The translations under genes were made by a program, and so were the position numbers. A DNA stretch of 25,600 nt. It comes from an uncultured Ellagibacter sp. (GTDB lineage Bacteria; Actinomycetota; Coriobacteriia; Coriobacteriales; Eggerthellaceae). Below the pieces are notes generated by a model. That model did not search any database. It saw nothing but the letters and a program-made list of their open reading frames with translations, and was not told the DNA's origin. Below, one piece after another: positions 1 through 7,323 of this stretch (the stretch's first letter is position 1; every line of letters begins with the position of its first letter). The stretch covers positions 1-25,600 of the forward strand of contig NZ_CAKTTZ010000036.1 of assembly GCF_934617235.1 (NCBI RefSeq), in the 5' to 3' direction.

Positions 1-1527
1 GTCGTTTCCCATCTTCCTGAAAACGACTTGATCGCCTCGAGTGAAATCGCAGGTCCTGGCTTCGTTAATATTCGACTTACGAACGCTGCGCTGGCAAGCG
101 TCGTTTCGGAAGCGCGCCAGGCGGGAATGGATTTCGGGCGTGGCGAGGCTCCCTGTGACGCTGGACGCATCAATCTCGAGTATGTTTCCGCGAATCCTAC
201 GGGACCTATGCATGTCGGCCATGGACGGTGGGCGGCGCTTGGTGATTCCATGGCGCGCGTTTTGCGCCACGCAGGTTTCGACGTATCGGAAGAGTTCTAC
301 ATCAACGACCATGGTACGCAGATGGATAACTTCGGACGCTCGGTTTCGGTTCGCTATGAGCAGCTCTGTGGGCGCGACGTGCCGATGCCCGAAAACTGCT
401 ACGGTGGCGCCTACGTCATCGATATTGCCCGCGAAATCCTCGACTCCGACGGCGAGAAGTGGCTCGATGTCCCGGAGGCCGAGCGTGTCGAGGCATTCCG
501 CGAGCGCTCGTACGTCGAGATGCTTGAGCACAACAAGGATGTGCTTTCGGCTTTCGGCACCACGTTCGATACCTGGTTTTCTGAGCGCACACTCTACGTT
601 CCCGACGAGAACGGGAAATCTCTGGTCGACCATGCGCTCGAGGCGATGGATGCGAAGGGCTATGTTTTTCAGAAGGATGGCGCGACCTGGTTTAAGTCGA
701 CGGCTTTCGGCGACGAGAAGGACCGCGTCCTCATCAAGGAAAACGGGGAGTTCACCTACTTCCTCTCCGACGTGGCGTATCACTACAACAAGATCCAGAG
801 GGGATTTACCCATCTGATCGACATCTGGGGCGCCGATCATCATGGGTACGTGAAGCGCTGCCAGGCGATGCTTGCCGCTTGGGGCTATGAAGGCGCGCTT
901 GAGGTCGTGCTCGGCCAGCTCGTGAACCTTTTCCGCGACGGAAGTGCCGTTCGCATGTCGAAACGTACGGGCGAGATGGTCACCTTCGAGGAGCTCATCG
1001 ATGAAGTCGGCGTTGATGCGACGCGCTATCTCATGCTTTCGCGTTCTTCCGACCAGCCGATTGACTTCGATATTGAGGTTGCGAAGAAAAAGGATGCTAC
1101 CAATCCTGTGTATTACGTGCAGTATGCCCATGCGCGTATCTGCTCTATCCTGCGAAAAGCTGCATCCGATGTGGACCTCGCGGCGTATGCAGCGGGCGAT
1201 ATCGCATTCGACGAGCTTGCTGGGCGTACAGTGGGCACTGACGCTGACCTTTCGCCATTGAGCGAGGAATCTGAGCTCGCGCTCATGCGCAAGATGGGAG
1301 ACTTCGCGGATATGGTTGCCCAGGCTGCTGCCGATCGCGCACCTTTCCGCCTGACTCACTATGCGCAGGATCTTGCGGCGCTGTTCCATCAGTTCTATAC
1401 GAACTGCCATGTTCTCGCCGACGACGAGGCTACCCGTCGCGCCCGTTTGGCGCTCTGCGACGCCTCGCGTATCGTTCTCGCTTTGACGTTGAGTCTTTTG
1501 GGGGTTAGTGCTCCTGAAAAGATGTAG
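1..1527 (+). CDS. argS: Arginyl-tRNA synthetase, 5'-truncated by the window edge
   Basis: Class I aminoacyl-tRNA synthetase that charges tRNA-Arg in the cytoplasm. The reading frame is open from base 1, so the N-terminal additional domain lies mostly outside the window and the true start is not visible. The ATP-binding HIGH signature appears as HVGHGR at 211-228, preceded by the family's SANPTGP stretch. The KMSKS-type loop is seen as VRMSKRTGE around 949-975. Next comes a helical anticodon-binding (DALR) domain with YAHARICSI at about 1123-1149. The protein ends normally at a TAG (1525-1527). The 508 codons present fit a normal-length ArgRS lacking about 50-60 N-terminal residues. The next gene starts 38 bases downstream on the same strand behind its own strong ribosome binding site, and no terminator separates them, so they may be co-transcribed. 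Confidence 0.97.
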   Translation, partial: VVSHLPENDLIASSEIAGPGFVNIRLTNAALASVVSEARQAGMDFGRGEAPCDAGRINLEYVSANPTGPMHVGHGRWAALGDSMARVLRHAGFDVSEEFYINDHGTQMDNFGRSVSVRYEQLCGRDVPMPENCYGGAYVIDIAREILDSDGEKWLDVPEAERVEAFRERSYVEMLEHNKDVLSAFGTTFDTWFSERTLYVPDENGKSLVDHALEAMDAKGYVFQKDGATWFKSTAFGDEKDRVLIKENGEFTYFLSDVAYHYNKIQRGFTHLIDIWGADHHGYVKRCQAMLAAWGYEGALEVVLGQLVNLFRDGSAVRMSKRTGEMVTFEELIDEVGVDATRYLMLSRSSDQPIDFDIEVAKKKDATNPVYYVQYAHARICSILRKAASDVDLAAYAAGDIAFDELAGRTVGTDADLSPLSEESELALMRKMGDFADMVAQAAADRAPFRLTHYAQDLAALFHQFYTNCHVLADDEATRRARLALCDASRIVLALTLSLLGVSAPEKM

Positions 1528-1565
1528 TGCCATGTTGTTTTTTAGATAGAGGAGGTCATTGCTAG

Positions 1566-3629
1566 GTGGAGACCCTTACGCTCGTCATGCTGATTTTTGC
1601 AGCGATTCTCGCATCTTCGATCATCGATCAGGTTGTGCCGAGGGTGTCGTCGCCGCTCATACAGATTGGCCTGGGCCTTCTCATCGCATTGTTCGCCTCC
1701 TCTCAAATTCGGGTTACGCTCGATCCCGATTTGTTTCTCGTGTTGTTCATCGCGCCGCTTCTCTACGAAGAGGCGAAATCCGCCGACAAGGCGGCGCTTT
1801 GGCATCACAAACGCCCCGTGCTGTCGCTTGCAATCGGTCTGGTTATTGCAACGACGCTCGCTATCGGATTTGCCGTGCATGCGGTCATCCCGTCGATTGG
1901 GCTTGCGGCGGCGTTCGCTCTTGGCGCTGCGCTCGGTCCGACTGACGCTGTTGCCGTCACTTCGCTTTCGAAACAGGTCAACATTCCCGAACGGCAGGGG
2001 AGCATTCTCAAAGGAGAGCTGCTCTTAAACGACGCGAGCGGTATCGTGTCGTTCCAGTTTGCTATTGCCGCCGCGATAACGGGATCGTTTTCCCTTCTCA
2101 ACGCGACGGGAAATTTCTTCATCGAGTTTCTCGGCGGCATCGCGGTCGGTGCGCTTCTGGGTTATGCCGGCAAGTTCCTCGTCAACAAGGCGCGCTCCCT
2201 TGGCGTTGAGAACACGACGTTTCACGTGCTCTTCGAAATCCTCATCCCGCTTTTGGTGTACTCGATCGCCGATGCCATTCACGTGAGCGGCATCATCGCC
2301 GTGGTCGTTGCGGGCCTTATCAACGTTATCTCGCCGCATGCGATCGGCCCATCCATCTCGCGTATGAATATCGTGTCGTCGAGTGTGTGGCGCGTACTCA
2401 CCTTTGCCTTGAACGGCTTCGTGTTCGTGCTTCTGGGAACCCAGCTGCCCCAGGCCATGGTCCACACCTGGGACGACGTCACCTTCAGTAACTTCGCGCT
2501 CATCGGCTATGTCGTTGCGCTCACGCTGCTTCTCTATGTTGTTCGCTTTGCGTGGGTTTGCGCGAGTGACTGGCTCTATACGCGCCGCCGCAGTAAGAAG
2601 CACAACGAAAAGTTCAAGCTCGACCTTCGCAAAAGCCTCATCACGACGCTTGCCGGCGCAAAGGGCACCATCACACTTTCGATCCTGTTCACCATCCCGT
2701 ATTACATCGGTGTGGTACGCTTCCCCCAGCGCGATCTTATCATCTTCCTTGGATGCGGCGTTATCGTGTGTACCTTGCTTGTGGCGACGTTCGTCGTTCC
2801 GCTTATCGCGCCGAAGAGCGTGAGCGAAAGCGAGGAGGCGGCACGCGAGCGCGAGGCGGAGCTGAAGATCGATATCCTCCGAAGCGTGGTCGAGGAGCTC
2901 ACTGCGAGGCAGACGCCTGACACTCGGCGCGCGACGAGGAACGTGGTCAGCTCCTACAACGATCGCATTGAGCGCATCAAAGAGCAGCACGGTTTCGACG
3001 ATGACGAGGACGAGATATCCTCTGAGCTGCGTATTCGCGCAATCGGGTGGGAACGTGAATGCGTGAAGAAACTCGCCGAGCGCGACGACGTTGACAGCGA
3101 GATTGCGCTTAAGTACCTGAAACGCTTGAAGCATATCGAGGAGCTGAGAAAACACAGTTCGGGGCGCTGGTCGATCCAGAACATTTACCTCGTTTTGCGC
3201 ACCTTCTTAAGGCGCGTGAAAGGCGTTGTCCTGCGCTATGTCTCCCATATGGCGTCGTCGCCCATCACCGCAGCCGACCAGGCTGCCGAGATGCGCAAAA
3301 TCCAGCAGAAGGCGGGCGAGTGTGTGGTCGGGCGCCTAAACGATATGCTTGTCGACCCTGATTGCAACATTCCGAGTGAGTATGTGAGCGAGCTTCTCAT
3401 CGAGTATCAGCGCACTGTCGCGATGCTTGCAGCCGAGCTCGCCGCTCCTTCGGCGACGGTCATCATGCGCGCATCCGACAAGGCCGAAGACGTGAAAAGG
3501 CTTGGCTACATGCTCGAACTCGAACAGATTCAGTCGCGCTATGAGGAGGGCGAGCTGAGTCGCGCCGAGGCGAAGCGATTGCGCGACAACACGAACCTCA
3601 TGCTGATGGATGTGGAAGACAGCGTGTAG
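1566..3629 (+). CDS. CPA1-family Na+/H+ antiporter with long cytoplasmic tail
   Basis: Predicted cation/proton antiporter of the inner membrane (NhaP/YjcE-like, Na_H_Exchanger fold), exchanging Na+ (or K+) for H+ in pH and sodium homeostasis. I chose GTG 1566 because GGAGGT at 1551-1556 sits 9 bases upstream. Residues 1 to about 415 hold roughly 12 hydrophobic segments. Two core motifs are clear: ALGPTDAVA (residues 122-130, with the ion-site Asp127) and ELLLNDASGI (151-160, the family's conserved ND pair, Asn155-Asp156). Residues about 420-687 are hydrophilic, highly charged and mostly helical, with heptad-like Glu/Arg/Leu patterns, and probably form a cytoplasmic regulatory domain. At 687 residues this is longer than minimal bacterial NhaP proteins (about 400-550). 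The substrate ion cannot be decided from sequence. Confidence 0.93.
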   Translation: METLTLVMLIFAAILASSIIDQVVPRVSSPLIQIGLGLLIALFASSQIRVTLDPDLFLVLFIAPLLYEEAKSADKAALWHHKRPVLSLAIGLVIATTLAIGFAVHAVIPSIGLAAAFALGAALGPTDAVAVTSLSKQVNIPERQGSILKGELLLNDASGIVSFQFAIAAAITGSFSLLNATGNFFIEFLGGIAVGALLGYAGKFLVNKARSLGVENTTFHVLFEILIPLLVYSIADAIHVSGIIAVVVAGLINVISPHAIGPSISRMNIVSSSVWRVLTFALNGFVFVLLGTQLPQAMVHTWDDVTFSNFALIGYVVALTLLLYVVRFAWVCASDWLYTRRRSKKHNEKFKLDLRKSLITTLAGAKGTITLSILFTIPYYIGVVRFPQRDLIIFLGCGVIVCTLLVATFVVPLIAPKSVSESEEAAREREAELKIDILRSVVEELTARQTPDTRRATRNVVSSYNDRIERIKEQHGFDDDEDEISSELRIRAIGWERECVKKLAERDDVDSEIALKYLKRLKHIEELRKHSSGRWSIQNIYLVLRTFLRRVKGVVLRYVSHMASSPITAADQAAEMRKIQQKAGECVVGRLNDMLVDPDCNIPSEYVSELLIEYQRTVAMLAAELAAPSATVIMRASDKAEDVKRLGYMLELEQIQSRYEEGELSRAEAKRLRDNTNLMLMDVEDSV

Positions 3630-3954
3630 GCCTTGTTTCGTGGGCAGGGCGATTGTCGGTGTTAGCGCGCCCCCTGGTTGGTGTCGTCGGAGTCCCCGAT
3701 TGTTGTCGGCAATGCGATTGTTGCCTACAAAGCAAAAGCAGTACCTGTGGCTGCCGCCTCCCCCGTTTCGGGAATAAGTAGGATGCTTACTGTACAAGAG
3801 TGACGATAAGTTGTGAAATAGCCGCCTGTTCGGCCGATTATCAGACATTTCGTCACAAAATAATCCCCAAATCGTAATAATTTGGGGATTATTCAACGCT
3901 GAAATCGACGCTATTCACAAGCCCTTCACAATAAACCGTCGATTCTGTACACGA
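3630..3954. other. 325-base intergenic region between convergent genes
   Basis: Lies between the plus-strand antiporter and the minus-strand DUF364 gene. I see no convincing gene: open frames lack ribosome binding sites and family-like composition. It contains two dyads. One is an imperfect 10-base pair, TTGTCGGCAA (3703-3712) and TTGCCTACAA (3721-3730), with one mismatch and no T-run. The other is the perfect 14-base inverted repeat at 3859-3893, listed separately. Local composition is more AT-rich than the flanking genes. Confidence 0.6.
3859..3893 (-). terminator. Probable terminator of the DUF364 gene (perfect 14-bp dyad)
   Basis: The left arm AATAATCCCCAAAT (3859-3872) and right arm ATTTGGGGATTATT (3880-3893) are perfect reverse complements around a 7-base loop. 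Read on the minus strand it lies 62 bases past the DUF364 stop and runs into TTGTGACG, so the 3' arm plus the following bases give a U-rich end. The stem is AT-rich except for a CCCC/GGGG core, which is weak for a terminator. A protein-binding palindrome is the alternative. Confidence 0.55.
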
Positions 3955-4812
3955 TCACTCCGCTCGCTTCTGCTTCGCGTTGATGGTGGTCATCTGAAGC
4001 GCTTTGCCGAAAAGCTTTCCTGCGGCATTCTTGCAGGCGAATTTCACGGCTTCGGGATCGGCGACGACGCTGCCCGAAAGCGACTCGACGCCCCACTCGA
4101 ACAGATACGGCGTCATGATCACGCTGGGGCCGACCATGCAGACGGTGGCATCCTTCGCGAGGGTCAAAAGGCGCGGCGCGGTCTTGTTGATGAGCGTGAC
4201 GCCGGTGATGAAGGCGTAGTCCGCGGTCGGCATCACGTACTCGCATGCCGGATCGGGCGTGTCCCACTCATCGCGGCAGGAGCGCTCGAGGACGGTGAGC
4301 TTCGCGTATTCCGCAATGTTCTCGACGTGGGGGAAGTGCCCGACAACCACGACGTGGGCATCGCCGCCTGCCTGCTCGATGCGGGGGCGATACGTCTCGA
4401 AGGCATCCTTCGACGAGGTGCCGCCACGCTTCCCCGCATTTTCCTCTTCATCGTTGTCGTAGGTTGCCCCCAAGGGGTCGAGCAGCTCGCGGCGCGCGTA
4501 CCAAGCGTTCAAGGCTGCGATGCCGAGCGTTGCTTCCTCGAAGCACCATGATTTCGAAAGCTCGGCTACCTCGCGCAACGTCTTACCGCGCAGATCGCTT
4601 TTGAACGTGCGCTTTGCGCCGTTTCGCGCGGTGAATGCGACGCCGCATCCGCAGTCGGCCTCAACATAGGACCAGTTGAGCCCAAGGCAGTAATCGCGCA
4701 CGGCGATATCTTCGGGGATGCCCTCGATGAGGTGGTTGTACAGCCGCCAAGGCGAGGCGGGATCATCGGTGCCAGGGAAGGCAATGGTCGAGGGCTCCAG
4801 CGTATGGTCCAT
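3955..4812 (-). CDS. DUF4213/DUF364 (heavy-metal-chelation-like) protein
   Basis: Cytoplasmic protein of 285 residues with no signal peptide or membrane segment. It resembles the two-domain family with an N-terminal enolase-like DUF4213 region and a C-terminal DUF364 region. The former spans about residues 25-110 and includes YVEADCGCGVAF and the TLREVAELSKSW helix. The latter spans about 145-275 and includes VVVVGHFPH and FITGVTLINKTAPRLL, then VCMVGPSVIMTP and SGSVVADPE. Family members are suspected to bind metal or metal-chelating pterin-like ligands, but no reaction is established. I chose ATG 4812 over an upstream in-frame ATG (4848) because AAAGGAGA lies 6-8 bases before it and the upstream ATG has none. 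A Gly/Glu/Asn-rich linker (about residues 118-133) separates the domains. It is transcribed divergently from the YhcH-like gene. Confidence 0.82.
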   Translation of the reverse strand: MDHTLEPSTIAFPGTDDPASPWRLYNHLIEGIPEDIAVRDYCLGLNWSYVEADCGCGVAFTARNGAKRTFKSDLRGKTLREVAELSKSWCFEEATLGIAALNAWYARRELLDPLGATYDNDEEENAGKRGGTSSKDAFETYRPRIEQAGGDAHVVVVGHFPHVENIAEYAKLTVLERSCRDEWDTPDPACEYVMPTADYAFITGVTLINKTAPRLLTLAKDATVCMVGPSVIMTPYLFEWGVESLSGSVVADPEAVKFACKNAAGKLFGKALQMTTINAKQKRAE

Positions 4813-4856
4813 AGCAAGTCTCCTTTGTTCAGGATGTCGATATTTCACCTGAAATC

Positions 4857-4884
4857 AGTATAAGTCAGTTACAGGAATGGACAA
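4857..4884 (-). promoter_or_regulatory. Sigma70-type promoter for the DUF364 gene
   Basis: On the minus strand, TTGTCC (complement of 4879-4884) and TATACT (complement of 4857-4862) are separated by 16 bases. That places the transcription start about 38 bases upstream of ATG 4812. The -10 matches the consensus in 5 of 6 positions and the -35 in 4 of 6. Confidence 0.55.
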
Positions 4885-4927
4885 GATGGCCCGAAGCGAA
4901 TAAATACTTAGATGGTGCACGCCGCTC

Positions 4928-4936
4928 TGCTACAAT
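4928..4936 (+). promoter_or_regulatory. Extended -10 promoter (TGCTACAAT) for the YhcH-like gene
   Basis: TG-C-TACAAT at 4928-4936 is a near-consensus extended -10. The best -35 match at 17-base spacing, TTAGAT (4908-4913), is weak. The predicted start near 4943 leaves a 35-base leader and argues against the possible GTG start at 4940. Confidence 0.5.
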
Positions 4937-4978
4937 TTCGTGACGTTCAAACGAATCGCATTGAAGGGACTTGATACC

Positions 4979-5437
4979 ATGCTCGTAGCTTCCATTGAAT
5001 ATGCCGAAGCGCACGATTACCTGTCAGAGCGTATGAAGAAGGCATATGCCTTCCTGCGCGACAACGACCTTTCCGCGCTTGCTTGCGGTCGTCATAATAT
5101 CGATGGGGAAGACGTCTTCGCGAACGTTATGGAATACGACACCGTTCCTGCTGAGGAGAAGAAGCTCGAGGCGCACAAGCGCTACTACGATGTGCAGTGC
5201 GTGGCCTGCGGCATCGAGCGTGTTGAAGTTGCTCCCGTGGCTGGGCTTACGTGTGCGAAGGAATACGACGAGGCTGACGATTACGCGCTGTTCGAGTCGC
5301 CTGCTCCTGCGACGTCGCTTGTGCTCCATGCTGGCGAGATCGCGGTACTTCCTCCCGAGGATGCGCATAAGCCGGGCTGCAACGCTTCGGATGCGCCCGT
5401 CCATGTGAAGAAGGTCGTTGTGAAGGTGCGCGCATAG
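4979..5437 (+). CDS. YhcH/YjgK/YiaL (DUF386) family cupin-like protein
   Basis: Small cytoplasmic protein of 152 residues, the usual size for the YhcH/YjgK/YiaL family. These are single-domain beta-barrel, cupin-like proteins often found with sialic-acid or pentose catabolism genes. Their precise reaction is unsettled, and metal-dependent sugar handling is proposed. Family landmarks visible are EAHKRYYDVQC, matching the family's ExH..YIDIQ metal-site stretch, and the C-terminal LHAGEIAVLPPEDAHKPGC, matching the FxIFFPxDxHxP signature whose His is a likely metal ligand. I chose ATG 4979 (GAAGGGA about 10 bases upstream) over the earlier GTG at 4940, which falls at the predicted transcription start. 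No sugar operon surrounds it here, so its substrate cannot be inferred from context. Confidence 0.88.
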   Translation: MLVASIEYAEAHDYLSERMKKAYAFLRDNDLSALACGRHNIDGEDVFANVMEYDTVPAEEKKLEAHKRYYDVQCVACGIERVEVAPVAGLTCAKEYDEADDYALFESPAPATSLVLHAGEIAVLPPEDAHKPGCNASDAPVHVKKVVVKVRA

Positions 5438-5447
5438 GACGCGCGTG

Positions 5448-5475
5448 TGGACGAACAGCTTCCATGGTGTATCAT
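5448..5475 (+). promoter_or_regulatory. Candidate promoter for smpB
   Basis: TGGACG (5448-5453), 16-base spacer, TATCAT (5470-5475). This would start transcription near 5482, giving a leader of about 130 bases. That leader contains a perfect 14-base palindrome, AGCGCATATGCGCT, at 5491-5504. Confidence 0.4.
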
Positions 5476-5611
5476 GAAGACGAGATATCGAGCGCATATG
5501 CGCTGGTGATAGAAAGAGTTTTGCCACGGCCCGCATGCAAGAGGGAATGCAATCGCCGCGACGCAGCGAGTGTGTGGCATCATGATGCTTGGACGTGAGG
5601 TAGCATGCCCC

Positions 5612-6076
5612 ATGAAACGTGAAGAGAAGACCATCGCGAAGAATCGCCGCGCGTTCCACGATTACGAGGTTGTGGAAACGTTTGAGGCAGGAGTGGAGCT
5701 TTCCGGGACGGAAGTGCGCTCGCTGCGTGAGAACAACTGCCAGTTGACCGACTGTTTCGCCCTCGTGCGCAACGGGGAAGTTTGGATGCACAACGTGCAC
5801 ATTACGCCGTTTTCGCATGGCAACATCAACAACCCCGACCCCGATCGCAAGCGAAAGCTTCTGCTGCATAAAAAGCAGATTCGCTACCTTTCGGAAGCGA
5901 CGCGCGAAAAAGGCATGGCGCTCGTTCCCCTGAAGATGTATTTCAAGGAAAACGGGCTCGTCAAAGTTGAGCTTGCGATTTGCCGTGGCAAGAAGCTCTA
6001 CGACAAGCGCGCAAGCATGAAGGAACGCGACACCAAACGGGAAATCGATCGAGCGCTCAAGGCGCGCTCTCGTTAG
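5612..6076 (+). CDS. smpB: SsrA-binding protein SmpB
   Basis: The RNA-binding partner of tmRNA in trans-translation: it delivers charged tmRNA to the A site of stalled ribosomes and its tail mimics an mRNA/anticodon in the decoding centre. The 154-residue protein shows the family core: IAKNRRAFHDYEVVETFEAGVEL, then SGTEVRSLREN, NVHITPFSHGN, DRKRKLLLHKKQI and a basic C-terminal tail rich in Lys/Arg (KKLYDKRASMKERDTKREIDRALKARSR region). I chose ATG 5612 because GAGG lies about 11 bases upstream and the protein then begins at the usual family point; an in-frame ATG at 5570 would add 14 residues unlike any SmpB. The tmRNA gene follows 680 bases downstream. The acidic gene at 6093 begins 16 bases after the stop, so the two are almost certainly co-transcribed. 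Confidence 0.97.
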   Translation: MKREEKTIAKNRRAFHDYEVVETFEAGVELSGTEVRSLRENNCQLTDCFALVRNGEVWMHNVHITPFSHGNINNPDPDRKRKLLLHKKQIRYLSEATREKGMALVPLKMYFKENGLVKVELAICRGKKLYDKRASMKERDTKREIDRALKARSR

Positions 6077-6092
6077 AAAGGGGCCAAATGCC

Positions 6093-6623
6093 ATGAGCGA
6101 GGATCGAATCGAGACGACAGTCGACGAGGTGGAATCATCAGCTGAGGACCTGCAGGACGAGGAGCTTTCCGAAACGCAGGATGAGCAGACGGCGGAAGCT
6201 CGTGGTTGCGGGAGCCCTCAGGAAGGTGAGGGGGCAGGCGATTATGACGCCCCCGAGGACGAAGAGTCCGAGGAAGATGAGGAATACGAGACCGTTGAAA
6301 TCGAGTACTCCGAAGACGACATCGAAGCATACATCGTCGACGAGGATGACAACGAGATCGGGTTTATCTTGCTTGACGAGGATGGCAACGAGGTCGAGTA
6401 CTACTACGATGACGAGGAAGACGCCGAAGGCAGCAAAGCCGCCGACGAGGATAACCCTTACGACCTTGGCATCACGCGCGAGGGCGTTGCCGAGGCGACG
6501 AGCGATATGAACGACATTTATCGTGACGGCGTTGCGGTGGCGGTCGAGCTGAAAGATGCGCTCTCCGATATCAAAGAGGCACTCGATTTCTCCGATTTCA
6601 TCCCGACGAAGAAGAAAAAGTAG
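6093..6623 (+). CDS. Hyperacidic protein of unknown function between smpB and ssrA
   Basis: I do not recognise a family. ATG 6093 has AGAAAGGGG 9 bases upstream and lies 16 bases after smpB, so translation looks genuine and coupled. By my count about 66 of 176 residues are Asp or Glu against 11 Lys or Arg, a net charge near -55. Residues 1-60 look disordered (Glu/Asp/Gly/Ser-rich). Residues about 65-107 alternate acidic and hydrophobic residues in a repeating pattern (YETVEIEYSEDDIEAY, then GFILLDEDGNEVEYYY), suggesting a small beta-strand domain. Residues 125-172 look like amphipathic helices (AVAVELKDALSDIKEALDF). The protein ends in a sharply basic PTKKKK tail. There is no signal peptide, membrane segment or conserved Cys/His. 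It could be a nucleic-acid mimic, a chaperone-like buffer or an SmpB/ribosome-associated factor; none of these is demonstrated. Confidence 0.8.
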   Translation: MSEDRIETTVDEVESSAEDLQDEELSETQDEQTAEARGCGSPQEGEGAGDYDAPEDEESEEDEEYETVEIEYSEDDIEAYIVDEDDNEIGFILLDEDGNEVEYYYDDEEDAEGSKAADEDNPYDLGITREGVAEATSDMNDIYRDGVAVAVELKDALSDIKEALDFSDFIPTKKKK

Positions 6624-6639
6624 CTCGTTCGGCTGCGAC

Positions 6640-6667
6640 TTGACAAGGCGGGCCTCTCGGCTACAAT
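6640..6667 (+). promoter_or_regulatory. Strong sigma70-type promoter of ssrA
   Basis: A consensus -35 TTGACA (6640-6645), a 16-base spacer and TACAAT (6662-6667) form the best promoter in the window. Transcription would start near 6674, so the primary transcript carries a 5' leader of about 80 bases before mature tmRNA at 6756. Confidence 0.8.
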
Positions 6668-6676
6668 GAATTTTCT

Positions 6677-6693
6677 GCAAGAGACGCTCTTGC
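6677..6693 (+). other. Hairpin in the pre-tmRNA leader
   Basis: GCAAGAG (6677-6683) and CTCTTGC (6687-6693) form a perfect 7-bp stem around a 3-base loop. It lies immediately after the predicted transcription start and 63 bases before mature tmRNA. It could protect or guide 5' processing of the precursor. There is no T-run, so it is not a clear terminator of the upstream operon. Confidence 0.4.
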
Positions 6694-6755
6694 GCACTTT
6701 GACAAGGTGGAACGCATGAGTTCCCGGCAGTTGGCACGCGGTGCCGACAGAATTC

Positions 6756-7125
6756 GGGGGCGACTGGTTTCGACATGGTATGTTTGAACTGAGGAGCAGG
6801 TCGTGGTCTCCTCGCCACGTTAAACAGGGGTAACGTCAAGTTAATTGGCAAGAAGAACTATCAGAGCGCTCCTGCGCTCGCCATGGCTGCTTAATCAGCA
6901 CCTGGCACGTCAACCTCGGGTTGTCCCCGACTCGAGCGCGACGTCATTTTAGGGGACTGCATCAAAGCACGTAATCGGTATGGCTTTGGTAAAGATCGAA
7001 CCGATCCGGGTTGTCAACGTTAGTTCGCGGACCGAGACGGCCTTGAATCCGAACGCGGAATAAGCTTGTAGAGCCTCAACGAGAATATAGTATGGACCGG
7101 AGTTCGATTCTCCGCGCCTCCACCA
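6756..7125 (+). ncRNA. ssrA: Transfer-messenger RNA (tmRNA)
   Basis: One-piece tmRNA that rescues stalled ribosomes and tags the nascent peptide for proteolysis. The 5' end GGGGGCG (6756-6762) pairs with CGCCTCC (7115-7121), with one G-U, as a 7-bp acceptor stem. It is followed by discriminator A and an encoded CCA (7123-7125). The T arm is a 5-bp stem CGGAG/CTCCG around loop TTCGATT (7098-7114). The 5' half has the conserved CGACTGGTTTCGAC. The tag frame, GGC at 6847 through TAA at 6892-6894, reads GKKNYQSAPALAMAA. The length of 370 bases is normal. The resume codon is inferred from position and from the AGTTAATT context before it. The flanking promoter and terminator make this an independent transcription unit. 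Confidence 0.96.
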
Positions 7126-7133
7126 CAGGTTGC

Positions 7134-7169
7134 CAGGCAGGCCCGAAAATGGGTCTGCCTGTTTTGTTT
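7134..7169 (+). terminator. Intrinsic terminator of ssrA
   Basis: Arms CAGGCAGGCCC (7134-7144) and GGGTCTGCCTG (7151-7161) form an 11-bp stem with one G-U pair around GAAAAT. They are followed by TTTTGTTT. It begins 9 bases after the tmRNA CCA. Confidence 0.92.
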
Positions 7170-7273
7170 CCCCTTGGATTGGGACGGCGAGCCGGGCTTT
7201 TCGTCCACTTTTGAGCCGTGCGTCAAGTATTCGTGCAACACGGCGGAACGTGTCCCGCCAAAGCGGGTTCTCT

Positions 7274-7282
7274 TGCTACAAT
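7274..7282 (+). promoter_or_regulatory. Extended -10 promoter for the L,D-transpeptidase gene
   Basis: TG-C-TACAAT at 7274-7282 has no recognisable -35. The predicted start near 7289 gives a leader of about 35 bases to ATG 7324. The sequence is identical to the extended -10 of the YhcH-like gene. Confidence 0.5.
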
Positions 7283-7323
7283 GGGCCGGGTACAAGAAGC
7301 AAGCTGAATCGAATGAAACAGGA

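Noticed and set aside
3811..3862. Possible Rex-like site (TTGTGAAAT and ATTTCGTCACAA)
   Set aside because: The halves are about 30 bases apart and the right half has a two-base insertion; Rex sites are compact 18-base palindromes.
3336..3896. Minus-strand frame covering part of the 3630-3954 gap
   Set aside because: Half overlaps the antiporter gene, no ribosome binding site, and no recognisable protein features.
5464..5595. Short frame from ATG 5464 in the smpB leader (43 residues)
   Set aside because: No ribosome binding site, it begins upstream of the predicted -10, and the product has no recognisable features.
6699..6727. Second TTGACA as an alternative ssrA promoter
   Set aside because: No acceptable -10 lies 15-19 bases downstream.
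6717..6788. Short frame from ATG 6717 preceded by AAGGTGG
   Set aside because: It runs into the tmRNA body, which is folded RNA. The signal is better explained as pre-tmRNA leader.
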